Assembly: GCA_026874595.1 (NCBI GenBank)
Contig: CM049306.1
Coordinates: 8,490,519 to 8,554,518, forward strand
DNA from: Sipunculus nudus
Lineage: Eukaryota; Annelida; Sipuncula; Golfingiida; Sipunculidae
DNA length: 64,000 nucleotides
Direction: 5' to 3'
The notes beneath the pieces are model-generated. The model was not told where the DNA came from, ran no database searches, and was given only the letters and a program-made list of their open reading frames with translations. Numbering within the stretch: the first letter of the stretch is position 1; each line of letters begins with the position of its first letter. Below are positions 49,334 through 62,000 of this stretch, in pieces. A program made the translations under genes and the position numbers.

Positions 49334-50860
49334 GCGAACCTATTAGCTTATGCGATGGTGCGTCGTCGTCTGTGCTCCATGGTCAGTATTCGTTAACCTA
49401 TACTAGCTCAAAAACGTATCGAACCTTACTAGATTGAGCTTATGCTGGCGCCATCTACATCAATTTGCATTTTACAGGGAAAAAGAAAGAAAACCTTTAA
49501 GAATCTTCTCTGAAACTGTCGTCCTAAATTGTGTAATATTTTACAGAATGGATCACAGAAACGATCTCTCTCAAATAAGTTCGAACAGGTCGAGTTCAGT
49601 GATATTTGCCTAGTTGCAGGAAGCTGAATTTAGTCATCTGGCCAAAAGCATACTACCTGGGAAACGGCTGGAGCTATCATCACAAGCTTATTTGCAGGTG
49701 TTGGTTACAGGACTCGTATTTGAAATTAAGGTCTGGTGGCGCCACCTTAATCGACGTGATTTTATTGGGGGGGGGGGGGGGGGGGACTTGTATCCTAAGC
49801 CTCTTTCAGCCACCAATATAAAATTACTTTTTGACAAAAGTGTGAAGCCAAATTGTAAATATTTCACAAGAATGATCTAGGATAGGGTTTAAAACTGCTG
49901 TGTCAAATTAAAAAAAAAATTTAACTTGATCTTATATTTGGGGATACTATGGTTTTATGACGGTCCAGTCGCCGCAGATAAAATCTTGTTTGTGCGATAA
50001 CTCAAAAAACATTTCACAGAAACTTTACATGTGCATAGATATGGGTGAGATGACGAAGCCTATTTAAAACTGGGTCATAACCTTTAGTAGGAGAGCGACC
50101 TTGACCTTGAATAGGTCTATTTTGGGGGAAATCACACAAATTTTTAAATATCTCAAAAATAATCTTGCATGTATTAATGAGAGTGGCCTTAACCTTGAAT
50201 ATTTTCTTTTAAAGGAGAAAACCACAAAAAATCTTAAATATCTCATTAATGGATGCATGGATGAATGGAAAAATCAAATTGACCGAAGATCTTGGATGGC
50301 TTTGTCTTCTGCGGAAGACAGGTGGCGACCTTTTGTCATTTTCTTGCTTTCGCGCCTTTTAATACCCCATCATTGCCACTTGATATTTCTGTGAGTCAAA
50401 AACTAATTGACAGATTCCTTACATATTATGTTTGTACATAGATGTGGGTTATGGAATGAGGTATATTTTAAATTGGGGTCACGATCTTTACTATGAGAGT
50501 GGCCTTGGCGTTGGATAATTCTATATTTAGTGAAAATCACACAGCATCTTAAATATCTCAATAGGGGATGCATGGATCGGTAAAAAAACAAATTGACCCA
50601 AGACCTTGGATAGCTTTGTCTTCTGTGGGAGACAGGTGGCGCCACCTTTGTCCTTTTCTTGTTTTCTCGCCTTTTAACACCCCCATCATTGCCACTTGAC
50701 ACGACTGTGAGCATTAAAAGTAAAAAACTGTCTTTCTTATTATGCTTAGAAATATATGGGATGAGGTATATATTTTAATTTGGTTCATGACCTTTCCTAT
50801 GAGAGTGGCTGAAAAACGTGTTGCAGCTCACAATCGGACCTATGGTCACACGGCCTTGTT
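49334..50860 (+). mobile_element. GAACCT-start element with about 2.5 internal units of roughly 310 bp
   Basis: It starts AGCGAACCTATTAGCTTATGCGATGGTG + CGTCGTCGTC. Internal units align at GGATGCATGGAT (about 50251 and 50568), and at CAGGTGGCG (about 50319 and 50635). It carries GGTGGCGCCACC at 49737 and 50635. The 3' end is hairpin GACC-TAT-GGTC (50837-50847) followed by ACACGGCCTTGTTTT. A poly-G tract interrupts it at 49769. Confidence 0.6.
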
Positions 50861-50869
50861 TTTGTAAAC

Positions 50870-51200
50870 AGACACACATGGACTGTGTTTACCAACATGC
50901 AGTACCATAATAAGGTGTTAAACAGCGGTATGGGAGGTCTAATGGCAAAGCTTTAACAATGGTCCCCAGGTCCGGAAAGGGGGGAGGGGGGTCTAGGCCA
51001 CAAAAATTGGACTGAAAGCCTTAAAAAGGGTTGCGGCGGCTGAAAAAAGGGGGGGGGGGTGAGGGTGGACCCCCTGGACCCTCTTCCAACTTTCCAGTGC
51101 CCTCATGATAACCAGTATCAAACACATAAATGCATTTAGTTTCATAGCCACAACCAGCATGTCACTCAGCTAAGCGTCATGACCCAAGGGTCATTTGTTC
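50870..51200 (+). repeat. Relic of a second 3' end (TGACCC palindrome)
   Basis: It ends with TGACCCAAGGGTCA (51180-51193) and TTTGTT, the same terminus as the 24067-26633 element. No matching 5' hairpin is seen, so it is truncated. Confidence 0.45.
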
Positions 51201-51796
51201 ATAAGTAGTTTAAACGACTATATTAACTGTTAATTGCCACATGTTAGACCATGAAGTGTTCTTCACTCCAGGGCTTTTTAAGATAGGCCGTCATGAGGAC
51301 AACCAAGACAATATTTGTCATATGCAGATTAAGGTCTAAAATTACGAAAAAAAATCCTTTTCTTCAATATTTCAGGAACTATAATCATGATATTTAATCA
51401 ACCATTTTGACTTTGGGAATAGATTTTCAAAATCCAGGATGAATATAATTTCAAAGTATAATGTTTTAGGGCGCTTGGAGCACAGTCGTTTGAATCCCTA
51501 TTTCAGTGGGAAATGGGAAGAAACCGTGCATATTACACCTCTATAGTGATACATGCTATCTCCGTACGTAAGGCACATCGATATACCCATATAGAGCACA
51601 GTGTCGTCCATTTCTTGATAAAAAAAAAAACAACCACAAATAGGGATTGGAGTGACTCTGCTTGGAGTGAAATTTTATTTTTAATATTAGGCCAAACATG
51701 GACGAAATATCTATCCTATTCAATTTTTTAGACCTTTTAAATGGTCCAGGATCCATATTGTGCCATAGTACGGGCATTCGGAGTATCTCTTTACTT

Positions 51797-52960
51797 CTTA
51801 TAGTGGCCAGTTTCCGACTGGCGACTATAAGATTATTCCTCGTGTATGTCCATTTGTCCATAAACATGCCTGAAGGAAGTCTATAATCAATATAAAAACT
51901 TTGAAGGCTACAACTGAAACTAGGATCCGAGGACTTTTTGTTACGACACGCGGCCTCGCACTTCAGTTACAATGGTTAGGCATTTTTGGATAAAAGTTAT
52001 TTAACTTCAAAATATCGAGCCTCGTTTTTCATTCTCAGTCACTTTTCAAGCTAGAGAGGCCGAACTTTCTGCTTTGAGTAGCAATTAAGTGACTCAACTG
52101 AAAATCTCGTCAAACTCACGACATCTCCTGTCAAACGAAAACAAGCGAGAGTTTACCAAAATGCTTATAGCTCAGTCACTTTTCATGCTTTAGAGAAGTC
52201 TATAGTTTTCTGCTTTGGCCAGCATCTCATAAATTCTCAGAAGCTCAATGCAAGTCTCCTCAACGCTCCCGATATCTATATATACTGTGTCAAAGGGGAA
52301 TAAGCGAGCTTTCCAGAAAAATGCTTATTACTGTGTCACTTATCAAGCTGGACAGGTCTAGTTTTCTGCTAGTTTTCTAGTGTAGCAATTGACTCAAGTG
52401 CAATTTCTGCTGTCTACGGTGGCTCATATAGGACATACACAAAATTATTTTTATCTCGTTCCCACGAGAAAGTATCTCGTGGCCACGCGATAATTATCTC
52501 GTTCCCACGCGATACTATCGCGCGGCCACGCGATAATTATCGCGTGGGAACGAGATAAATGTAGATAGACAATACAGTAAGACCTACATCTTAAATCCTT
52601 AAGGCATGTTTCTCTATACTGGATGAAGACTATGGTCAATTATTTGCATGAATTTGGAGCGGGCTTATAATATGCTGAGACCTGGAATGATGCAACCGGG
52701 ACTCATCCAACATTCATGGGCCATGTTTGTTCAGAGAATGTGCGAGCGGGGAAAGGGAGGGGGTGGAGGTTAGTTCGTGTGAAATATGTGTCATAATAAA
52801 TTTTCATAATATGAATTTTGTGCTTGTCCTATACGAGCCACCGTAGCTTTCAAACGAGAATAAGCAAGATTTCATGAAAATCCTTTTAACTCGGTCACTT
52901 TTCATGATGGAGAGGTCTGGTTTTCTACGTCGGTCTACAAAATACCGGACAGAAAGGCAA
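51797..52960 (+). mobile_element. Hairpin-ended element, TATAGTGGCCAG type, interrupted by a MITE
   Basis: The 5' hairpin at 51797-51831 is CTTATAGTGGCCAG / TTTCCGA / CTGGCGACTATAAG, a 14-bp stem with one mismatch, followed by GTATGTCCATTTGTCC. Units of about 145-165 bp follow, marked by CAGTCACTTTTCA(A/T)GCT boxes near 52038, 52175, 52337 and 52897. The unit that should join 52413 to 52847 is split by another transposon. No 3' hairpin is seen, so the right end is unknown. Confidence 0.6.
52414..52846. mobile_element. MITE, CTACGGTGGCTC ends, palindromic core
   Basis: Terminal inverted repeats of about 32 bp pair CTACGGTGGCTCATATAGGA at the left with TCCTATACGAGCCACCGTAG at the right, and continue into ACAAAATT. 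The core at 52455-52557 is a chain of short palindromic blocks of the types TCTCGTTCCCACGAGA, TCTCGTGGCCACGCGA and ATCGCGCGGCCACGCGAT. The superfamily is not assigned and the target duplication is unclear (TA possible). It is inserted in a tandem unit of the host element. Confidence 0.75.
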
Positions 52961-52999
52961 CGTAAGTTGGCAGGATTCATGTTACAAGAGATAGAGCAC

Positions 53000-55900
53000 C
53001 GCTCCAGTTTTAATACTTATTGCCGTGAACTTTGTTAAACAAGGGTTTAGTGTGGAAATTTAATACAAAGCAGTGTACTTGTTTTGGTGAAGAACATTGT
53101 ACTAACCAGTGTACAGCGTATATACGAATTCATTTTGTCACTCAGTTTGAATCACTTTTGTCTACTGATTAGGCCATTATTTTTTATTTGTCGTTTCTCG
53201 AACCCGCCGACCCTAAAAACTTGAATAAAAATGAAATTTTGATTTTTTTTTATTATTTCCGCCGGGCACGCCAACGCGGCAGTATTTTAAGTATTATTTA
53301 AATCAACATTATCCCACGTGTTACTGCCAAATTTTCGTTTAACTTTTGTGTGAAATGTACCAACGATTGTTTGATTTGACTTCGACACTTGTCACTAATT
53401 TAGGTGACACAACACCCGACTTGGTAACCCCGGTAACCATAACGACGCGGCATGCCATGTGGCTGGACAGACGAGATTTAGTATAGTCTCTGGGACCGAC
53501 AAACGGTGGCGCTCCGTTTCCTCCCCAGGGTTCATCTCAACTAATTTGCATAACCTAAGATATTAAACGGTACTCCATACGTATTTTGCCGACTTCCGTG
53601 GATATTTGTTTTTAGATAATGAGCCCTAACGGGAAATGCAATCTGTCAGGGCGATTTCGAACGATCTCATCTCAGTACTTTTGATACTGAATTCGGGGCT
53701 ACGGCCGTCAGACACGGACTCTGGGAATGGAATCCTAATTTAGAGAGGAAGGAACCACTCGAATATCATTTCTTCAGGGAGACATTTTTCATATCTGTTA
53801 AAGCGCTTTTTGTATTGAGTTAATTCTGTTCTCACTAAACTCGTGGTTTCACGGGCACATTGGAACCAGTTTTGGAGACCGTTGTCCCGGGGATCGTTGA
53901 CTTTTGATTTAACATATGATATCCCATACGATTTGTGTATCCTCATTGAAAAAAAATACCATGTCCGGAGTCGTGGCTTAATGCTCGTTTTTTCATTTCA
54001 AATTCAGTTCCAGTTAAAACTGATCATATAAAAAGCTGTGTCGAAGTCCACTGCTGGTTGATGTCAGCAGCCCAGTTAAGCTCTGACCCTTGACCTCACC
54101 GTTTAGTCGAAATTGCGTCCCCAAATCTGCCCTGCTGTGAAATCCAAATTCACAGGTCATTTTCATGGTTGATTCAACAGGCTTCACTCCTGTTTTATCA
54201 CATTGTGTTTGCTGTTTTATTAATTTTATTATTACTTAAAGGTCAAGAAAACAATGATTAAAAAATAAAGAGAAATAACAATCAGAAAGGGATTTTTAAC
54301 ACTTTTTTGAGTGATACATCCGCATACGTTACTAAATGCCACGGGTATTGACATCGTCAGGTAATGAGGCTTGCACGACATCGCGGTAGCAGTCCGTCAA
54401 TTCAGCCAGCATATTGACAAAATACGTATTCTTGTATAATATTATTTAAAAGGGAACGTGTAGATGATGAGAAATTACAAATACCAAGTGAATAAATTTT
54501 AATGAGTGATACATTCACATGCTTATCTAAAGGCAACGGGGATTTTCATTGTCAGGTAATGGACCATGCAGGCATATTGACGATGTACAATCCAGAATTG
54601 GGCTCTCAGACTTTATCTTCAAAATTTATCAATTATAAGGTTATACACATGACAGAATTCATCAGTTCCTTTTATACATCCGAAAAAATATAGTTCACTC
54701 GAATATGCCTTAACTTCTATTTCTTCTCGAGGATGACCGTCAATTTCCCGTTATTGCCCACATACGTCAATACCACGATGACAGCATCAAAAGAATCATC
54801 TATCTACAGTCGCAGTGCAAGTTCGGCGAAGATGTGAAGGTATTAGAGCACTAGTTTTCTAACTTAAGCCGCGGATAAAGACAGAGTATAACTGGTTAGT
54901 GGCATTTCATCAAACACGCAGTAATTATTTTTTGATATTCCAATGAAGCGTGAAAGTCTTATACTTGAAATATTTAATTTATCTAACATTGAACAGACAG
55001 TTTGCTCTTTGATTTCAAGATACAGTTTTAGTTCACATATGAAATAAGTTCATTTCAAATAAAATATTTATGTAACAAACGGGTAAGTCCTATATCTTGC
55101 ATCTGTCAACAGAGTGCATGATAAGAAACCATATGAATGGTTTGTCTTTTCTATTCAGTAATTTTGTGGGGGAAATGGCTGTGGGTTTTCTCCTTATGAA
55201 AGCGAAACATACGAGGTTTCACAGTAAAATTTTATTCTCAAGGTTCCTATTTTTTACTCTAAAGGTATTCAGACTTAAATTAATGTTGCTATAGTTTTTT
55301 TATTTTAATATATGGTTGCCGTTTTTTAACTTTTTATGAATTAACAGAGAGCTACACAGTGAAATTTTGTGACAGATTCCTGGAAAAATATCGGCATTTA
55401 TTTCCATTTTATCTGTAACATCTCTGTGAAGTTCCTCTGAATGTGTTACATTCCTCTGACAAAAAGGTGAATGCCGAACACTATGATTTAAAATTGTAAC
55501 AAAGCTTTACTTTAAAACTTTGAACTGTTGTTATCTAAAAAAATTTTTTTGAATGTAAAATTATCCTGGATATCCTTTATGTCCTACTGTTTGACAACGC
55601 CTTTCATGTGTGTTTACTGTTATGATCATAATATTTTTATTTTAATATGAGGGGAATTTATTTTTGTGTACGTAGATAGGGTTTTCATGGTTAATTAAAG
55701 ATTTGTTAATGATCTTTCTGTTAAAAAATTTATGTTTATGTTTTATATTTATAACTGATGCCAAAGGCTTAAATCAAATTTGATTTTACCATGCTCATTT
55801 GAGTGTTAAGCGAAATAAGTTTTGCAAAAAGTAAATACTTGATAGAACATAAAACTGACTTTGAGATTATTAAACCACTCTCTATATGATATAGAATATG

Positions 55901-56020
55901 GTAACCAAATGTTCCAAGTTTGTGTTATGATAACAGTTTATGAAATAGTAAAGAAATAGTCTCTTATTTTATAAATTTTAGTTTACAATGGTCAATAGTC
56001 AATTACTGATAGTCAATTAT
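53000..56020. other. Intergenic, mostly unrecognised; one diverged duplication
   Basis: Segment 53160-53960 is less AT-rich but shows no supported gene. At 54308 and 54503 a roughly 195-bp step repeats GAGTGATACAT(C/T)C(G/A)CAT...GTCAGGTAATG, so there is a diverged local duplication. Nothing else is supported. Confidence 0.4.

Positions 56021-56022
<2 letters not shown>

Positions 56023-56072
<50 letters not shown>
56023..56072. repeat. (TA)n microsatellite
   Basis: TA run bordering the left side of the Penelope-like relic. Confidence 0.9.
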
Positions 56073-56076
<4 letters not shown>

Positions 56077-56169
56077 ATAATATGCTAAGGTATGTGATGA
56101 ATCTGAATCACTACCTCCGGTTTCGCCTCATCGGCTCATCACGTGACTGAAGTTCAACGAATTGCGATA

Positions 56170-56560
56170 TTGGTTTTTATAAATTCTTTTTTTTTTCGCA
56201 CGGTTGGGTGCCCTTGGTCCATGGCGACAGGTGGAAACAATTTCCGAACGTTTGTTCAATAAGTTCTTTTATTTTGAGCTTATGGTTGCTAGTTTCTCTG
56301 CCAAACACGAGGTGCACTGATGTGGAGAGGTCATGAATGGATTATAGACCAGGTGATAATGAAACTTAGTTGCTTGTCTTTCAGGGTCCATACGTGTTTG
56401 GCAACTTGGTTTCGTTTGAATGGGGCCTGTGCTTGAACGATTTGTTGTGCTTGTAATACCATTGTTTGAAGGGGCCTCCGGTAATGCCAATGTACGTGTT
56501 AACTGTACCGTTGATGTGCATGTCGGCTTGGTAGACAATGGACGGTGTTGGGCACTTCCA
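56170..56560 (-). pseudogene. Penelope-like element GIY-YIG endonuclease relic
   Basis: The minus strand encodes IVYQADMHINGTVNTYIGIT and then a KQWYYKHNKSF helix. After a +1 frame change near 56400 it continues with KHVWTLKDKQLSFIITWSI. This order (YIG core, Y/R-x-x-H-x-x-SF, then KHVW-LK and I-W-I) is typical of the C-terminal GIY-YIG domain of Penelope-type retroelements. The frame shift and stops show it is dead. No reverse transcriptase is present upstream. The relic is bracketed by an inverted repeat (ATATGCTAAGGTATGTGATG at 56076 and its complement near 56576) and by TA microsatellites on both sides. Confidence 0.7.
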
Positions 56561-56673
56561 TTGAGAGTTTAGTCAGATTCATCACATACCTTAGCATATC
56601 ATGCTCTGATGCAAAACACATAGAGCGCTGTGTGACCGCGGAGGAAAGACTGCATTCCCGCAGATCATTTCTA

Positions 56674-56758
<85 letters not shown>
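56674..56758. repeat. (TA)n microsatellite, about 40 units
   Basis: Nearly pure TA run on the right of the Penelope-like relic. It produces poly-IY frames on both strands that are not genes. Confidence 0.95.
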
Positions 56759-56760
<2 letters not shown>

Positions 56761-56849
56761 CATATATTGCGAAACCAGAAGGGATAATACCAGATGTATG
56801 CCACTCCTCCGTTTACTGACCTCAGATACAAGGCTTACCTTTGGGATCA

Positions 56850-58380
56850 CAAAGCCTGTCATATACATCTAAATAAAATCTCCTGTGAAACTACGCAACA
56901 CATGGTCCTCAAATATTCCGCTAATTCCCATAATGCAACCTGGCCCATTAATTTCTAGCCGCGGTCCAAAGGGAATCGGGATATTAGGCGAGGTCTAGTT
57001 GATAATTCAATTATTTCTCCTGGTCCAGATCGGGATCACTTAAATTTGAAAGCTTTGTCACAAGGGACTAATGGTTCGCGTTGTCATTCCGTGAGAAACC
57101 AGATAATCATTGGAATTAACAGAGCCAATAAAAGATATGACTGTGTTTTTTTCGTAGAAGCGAACAAGAACTTTGCCAGTACATTGAATTTACCCGTCTC
57201 GTCTCCTTTAGTTTCAGTCCTCCCTAATTGTCCTTTTTTTGTATACTTTACAACGATCTCCTATTTTCGAGTGTATATAGGGGCGTCTGAGCTAAATATA
57301 TCATATTCAATATGAAAGTGGTAAAAAGAGTAAATGTATAGTACTATACTTGTATAAAACTTCATGAGCAAACCTCATAAGTTTATATTTATATTTGTAA
57401 TATATTTTTCAAATGAGCTTAGAAATGAAGGAAACTGAAAAAAGATCTAAATTTCCCTTTTTCCAGTTTCACTCCATTGCATGAGCAAATTCATGTTTTT
57501 GCTTTGGTGGATTTTAACAACTTGCATCCGAGAAGACAATGTGATTAAAATAACAAAGCGTCATTAAAAGTCATCCTTAGTTTTGTAATAACGACCAGTC
57601 GATTCATCAAACGTTACGCTGCGGGCCACAATCAACAAAGAAGCAAAGAAACACCAAGTGAAATAAAATAAAATAAAATGACCAAAAGTGCATTAACTTT
57701 TTGTTTCCTGTACGTGACTTACGTGACCAACTTTCACTTATGAATTTTTTAGCTTTAAACTTGTTTCTCCATTTCTTCTCACGATGCCGTTACCATGGCT
57801 ACGGCTTACGATAAGCCAGTGAAAGCAGCACTTTTTACCGCTCCACCTGGCGGCAGGGCGCGCCATAAGACGGGGTAATAATAACATCATGATCATGGAT
57901 GAGCGGCATGAAATGATGAACGTTTCCTCTCCGATATCTTTTGTGTTTTTATTGCCCAGAACTGAATTAATAAGCGGCATAATCATAAATATATTCTGTG
58001 AAAATCCCCAGAACTCCGGCACATCTGGACTTAACATGCTATATTAACCCCGACGTACATCACGAGAAGCACTTAACTCTGGCAGAGAACCTGCTACTTG
58101 AGACCAACTCACTAATTTCTGTCTTGTTTTTTGTTGTAAAACAGAACACTTTACTGAATATAATATGTAACAGCTGCCAGGAATAGGCATCGAGTTGGGT
58201 TTTATTGCGTTTCTTGTGATGTACAACGTAGACTAATGCAATAAGACCTGTTGAAAAAAAACTGATAGTACGTTTTTAAAAATGTTTGGAGGTAGAGTGA
58301 TTTTACAAACTGACAGTAAGTGAAAATATAAAATGTTCATTTTATATTTATAATTTTACTTAAACCAGTAATAGGGTACT
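56850..58380. other. Intergenic, no gene recognised
   Basis: Open frames are short and unlike known families. A small AAATA run sits at about 57660. Confidence 0.4.
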
Positions 58381-58391
58381 GACTTACGCTT

Positions 58392-58776
58392 TTGATAGCA
58401 TACTTCCAAAGGAAATTTGAATTAAATAAGCTAGTATTCCGTCAGGATCACTGGTTAATTGAAGCTGAACCCGTAAAAAACGCTGAAAACCAGAAAGTGC
58501 TGAACGAGTCTGAGATCCACTTCGTTGTTGGAGCGGTCGGAGTACCCACCATATGGTGTTGATAATATAAACTTGATATGACTTTGGATAAAACATACAA
58601 TTAAGCCAAAACCTTGCTTCAGAAGAAGGAGATATAGAAGTAAGCACCAATGCGTATATAAGCCGTGAAAAGAAATTAGCGTGCTTCAAGTTCCATACAC
58701 AGCTTACCAAGCCTTCTATTCTGTCGTGACCAGGACATAACCAGAGGCAACAAGTGCAAAGGTATAACTGAGACAC
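58392..58776 (-). other. Unassigned minus-strand open frame with a good splice donor
   Basis: An uninterrupted frame of about 130 codons ends at a consensus donor (AAAAGC|GTAAGT, exon edge about 58392 on the minus strand). It contains the hydrophobic stretch SYQVYIINT, loosely like a beta-strand of galactose-binding or discoidin folds. No second exon was found. It could be an exon of an unseen gene, a pseudogene fragment or chance. Confidence 0.2.
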
Positions 58777-58974
58777 TTCAGGCCAGTTACTCAGCTTACA
58801 ATTGGATAAGATTATATACTATTTAATAATTTATTTTATATAGTGTAAAACCACATAAGTGATCTAAAACGCTTTTCACATATTACAAAACATACAAAAA
58901 AGCATAGCTGAGAAAGAATACGATACGCTGTATAATAATTTGCAGAAGGTACTTAAAAATATAAAACTTCAATG

Positions 58975-58975
<1 letters not shown>

Positions 58976-59034
<59 letters not shown>
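58976..59034. repeat. (TA)n microsatellite
   Basis: Pure TA run, followed by a CAGTGGGCACCCCCATAAAGTGG stretch that may be one end of a decayed MITE. Confidence 0.9.
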
Positions 59035-59039
<5 letters not shown>

Positions 59040-62000
59040 TTCAGTGGGCACCCCCATAAAGTGGATACCTCTATAAAGTGGGTAGTTTTTGACAGTTCCG
59101 ATTTTTATCGTCCTTATTATTTATTATACCGTCAAGACCTCCATATATTGGTATCGTATATCCGCTTAAACAGAATGGCGAATACGGAAAGTCTGCAAAC
59201 CTTTCTTGAGAAACAGGCGAATGACAAAACAAAACGGTCCGCCTTTTTACAAAAACGGCCCGTTTTTCGAATACAACTGACCGTTGCATTTTACCATGGG
59301 AATAACATTACCACATCCATATAGAGAGGCAAGAATATATTTATATACTTGTCACGATATATTTTATATATGTTTGCGTATATTTAAATAATCGAACATA
59401 AAATAAATGTGAGTTACAAACATAACACTTGCCAGCAATTGACTGTCATAAGTGTCATAGCAGTATAAAGGGGGAGGGGGCGCGTCCCTTTGCCCCCCGT
59501 CCCATCAGTACGCCACTGGTTCCCGTATGGTTTACCTTCTGTTTATCCATGCTCTACAGCCACAATTTTGCACAGTCGCTTTGAAATTGACACACTCTAA
59601 CTGTAAATCATTATCACAACGACCTTTCCATTAAGCCTGCATAGCGATCACCCTGGGCTAGAGCCGACGGTAAAAAATCTCACCGCTCGACGGATGAAAT
59701 ATGATGTCTGAGATCTGTGCTCTCACCTAGACACCAGCATCCGGGAAATGTGCATTCTTTATATTCGGTTTCGTACGAAAATTTATGTTGGTTTTCAGCG
59801 ACCCATGCACATATCCAACCCTTCATAGAAATCGGTTCAGAAGTGTTTGTGTAGTTCTGCTAACAACCAAACAAACCAACAAACATACTGACATACAAAA
59901 AAAGTGAAAAAGTAACCTCACACAGGGTTGGATAAAAATATGCCCGCTGAGAGTAAAATTGTGTACATAGCTATGTATATATATTAATGATAAATAGGAA
60001 GGATTAAAACTGGCGTGGTGTGATTTGTTTCTGTAGGTTATATTATATAGGTGTAGCACAATATTTTGTTCTAAGTACTTAATATATTTAAAAGCTTATT
60101 GCTTAAACACTTATTATAGTAACATCACAAATTATGTATTATTTTAAACGTCAACAGGTCTTTTTTTTAATTATGACTCAAGGTCAAGGTCACAAATTAA
60201 GTTTGTGATTGTAAAAAATAGCATAATACATGAGGTGACTCACCAAATTTGTCGAAATGTCACTGTTAGTAGTTTTGGTCCTGGAAAATGATATATACCA
60301 TGGCCAGTTATCATGATTATGTGCGCGAGCAGTTAGCTTGTTATACAAGAAGCATATTCTTTTTTTCACAGTCAAAACAGGCAGAACTAGAAGTTCTGTG
60401 CTGCTCACAAAAAGTCTCATGACACTATAGGATGTTACGTGGAAATTGTCAGAATCATTTTCAATTAGGGAGTAAAGCATTTGAGAATCCTCATCATACA
60501 GGATGAATCATTCCATACTAAACTTTATAAAGGAAAGCGTCTACAGGTAGATTCCGTCACTTTTTAAAATTAATTGATTTCAATTAGTTAATGAAGTTGT
60601 GAATGTTTATAATACTTTCTCGAGAAATTAACCAAAAAGCCTCTCACACAGTGTTTAACTGAAATGGTTTAATAATCAGTCGTAACTTAACACATGCAGG
60701 GTGTTGTCAGCAGATTCCGTCCCTTAACGTATTGAGATATAACCATTTTATATCTTCAGAAATGCTGAAATGACAATGATGAAATCATCCAGAATTAAAG
60801 AATGTTTAGTTTTTTAGGCAATATTGGCGATAAAAGCCAAAAATTGGTATCTCAGTTTAGTGTTACCAAAAATTATAAAATTAATAACTATTTTTACAAT
60901 GGCAAATGATGTTTCAATAGGATTTTTTTCTAGAAATTTGATTAAGCTCTGAAAATTTCAGATCCTTATTCAATTTAAAATTAGCTTTCAAATTATGTCT
61001 AGTTTATGGGTGTACAAAATGATCATTCTTGAGTCGCGTTTGAAACAATCGAGACCACACTACTGTGCTACATGCCCTTTGTGACTGATGCAGTATATTC
61101 CTATACTATGTCGGATGGACATGCCGACGGGAACAATGAACAAAAGAGCAATAAATATGTATAGTTGTAGGAGCCGTATGATTATATAGGCCTATCGTTT
61201 ATTCAAATCCGCCCCCTGAAACAAAATGAGTAAACTAGCCATAAACTAACAACAACCATGCCCCCCCCCCGTGCTATACGTTGATTTACTTACACCTTTC
61301 AGAGAAAGCAGGTGGAGTAACGTCATTGTCCTCTGTGACGTAACGATTCGCACTCGCATGTCATCCGTCCTAGTGTAAATATATATGTTAGAAAACACCA
61401 TAAAACGCTCATCCCAGGGTTATCTAGTCTGGGATTTACACCAAAATTTAATTAATTGGGGATATTCACTATACCGACCTATATATTAAATTTCAATAAC
61501 ATCCCTAATACGATTTTATCCGTGATACCGTTCTACCGATATATATATAAATATATATACAGTGTGTATACGTATAAAATCAGATTAACTACGAATGTCC
61601 GGGGATGTCACATGATTCACCACATAAAATTATTTTGTTTTATATAATTTATTTTTGTTGCACTGGGACGGATTGGAATAAAATATATAAACATTTCTAT
61701 AAGTATTTTTCCAGCGCAGCGCTGTCTCGATAATCTAAGAACATTGCAATATTTATGTGGAAAAGGCTTTTCCCTAAATGCCTTTAAAGTCTCTCTTAAT
61801 GTTAAAATGACATTGGTGCCTTTTTATTTTAATTTGACATGAGCAATAAAAAATACGTAAAATATAGCTCAGCCCATCAGTGTATGTATTTTGAGTATTC
61901 TTGGTCATAAAACTGCAATATACTTATTTCAGCGACATTCTGTATATCTACTATATGCTGGAATCTGAACCCCGCCAAATCAATATTGTAACCTGTCCCA

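Noticed and set aside
56499-56831. Open frames rich in IYIYIY
   Set aside because: They are translations of TA microsatellites; the same applies to 34309-34509 and 56545-56787.
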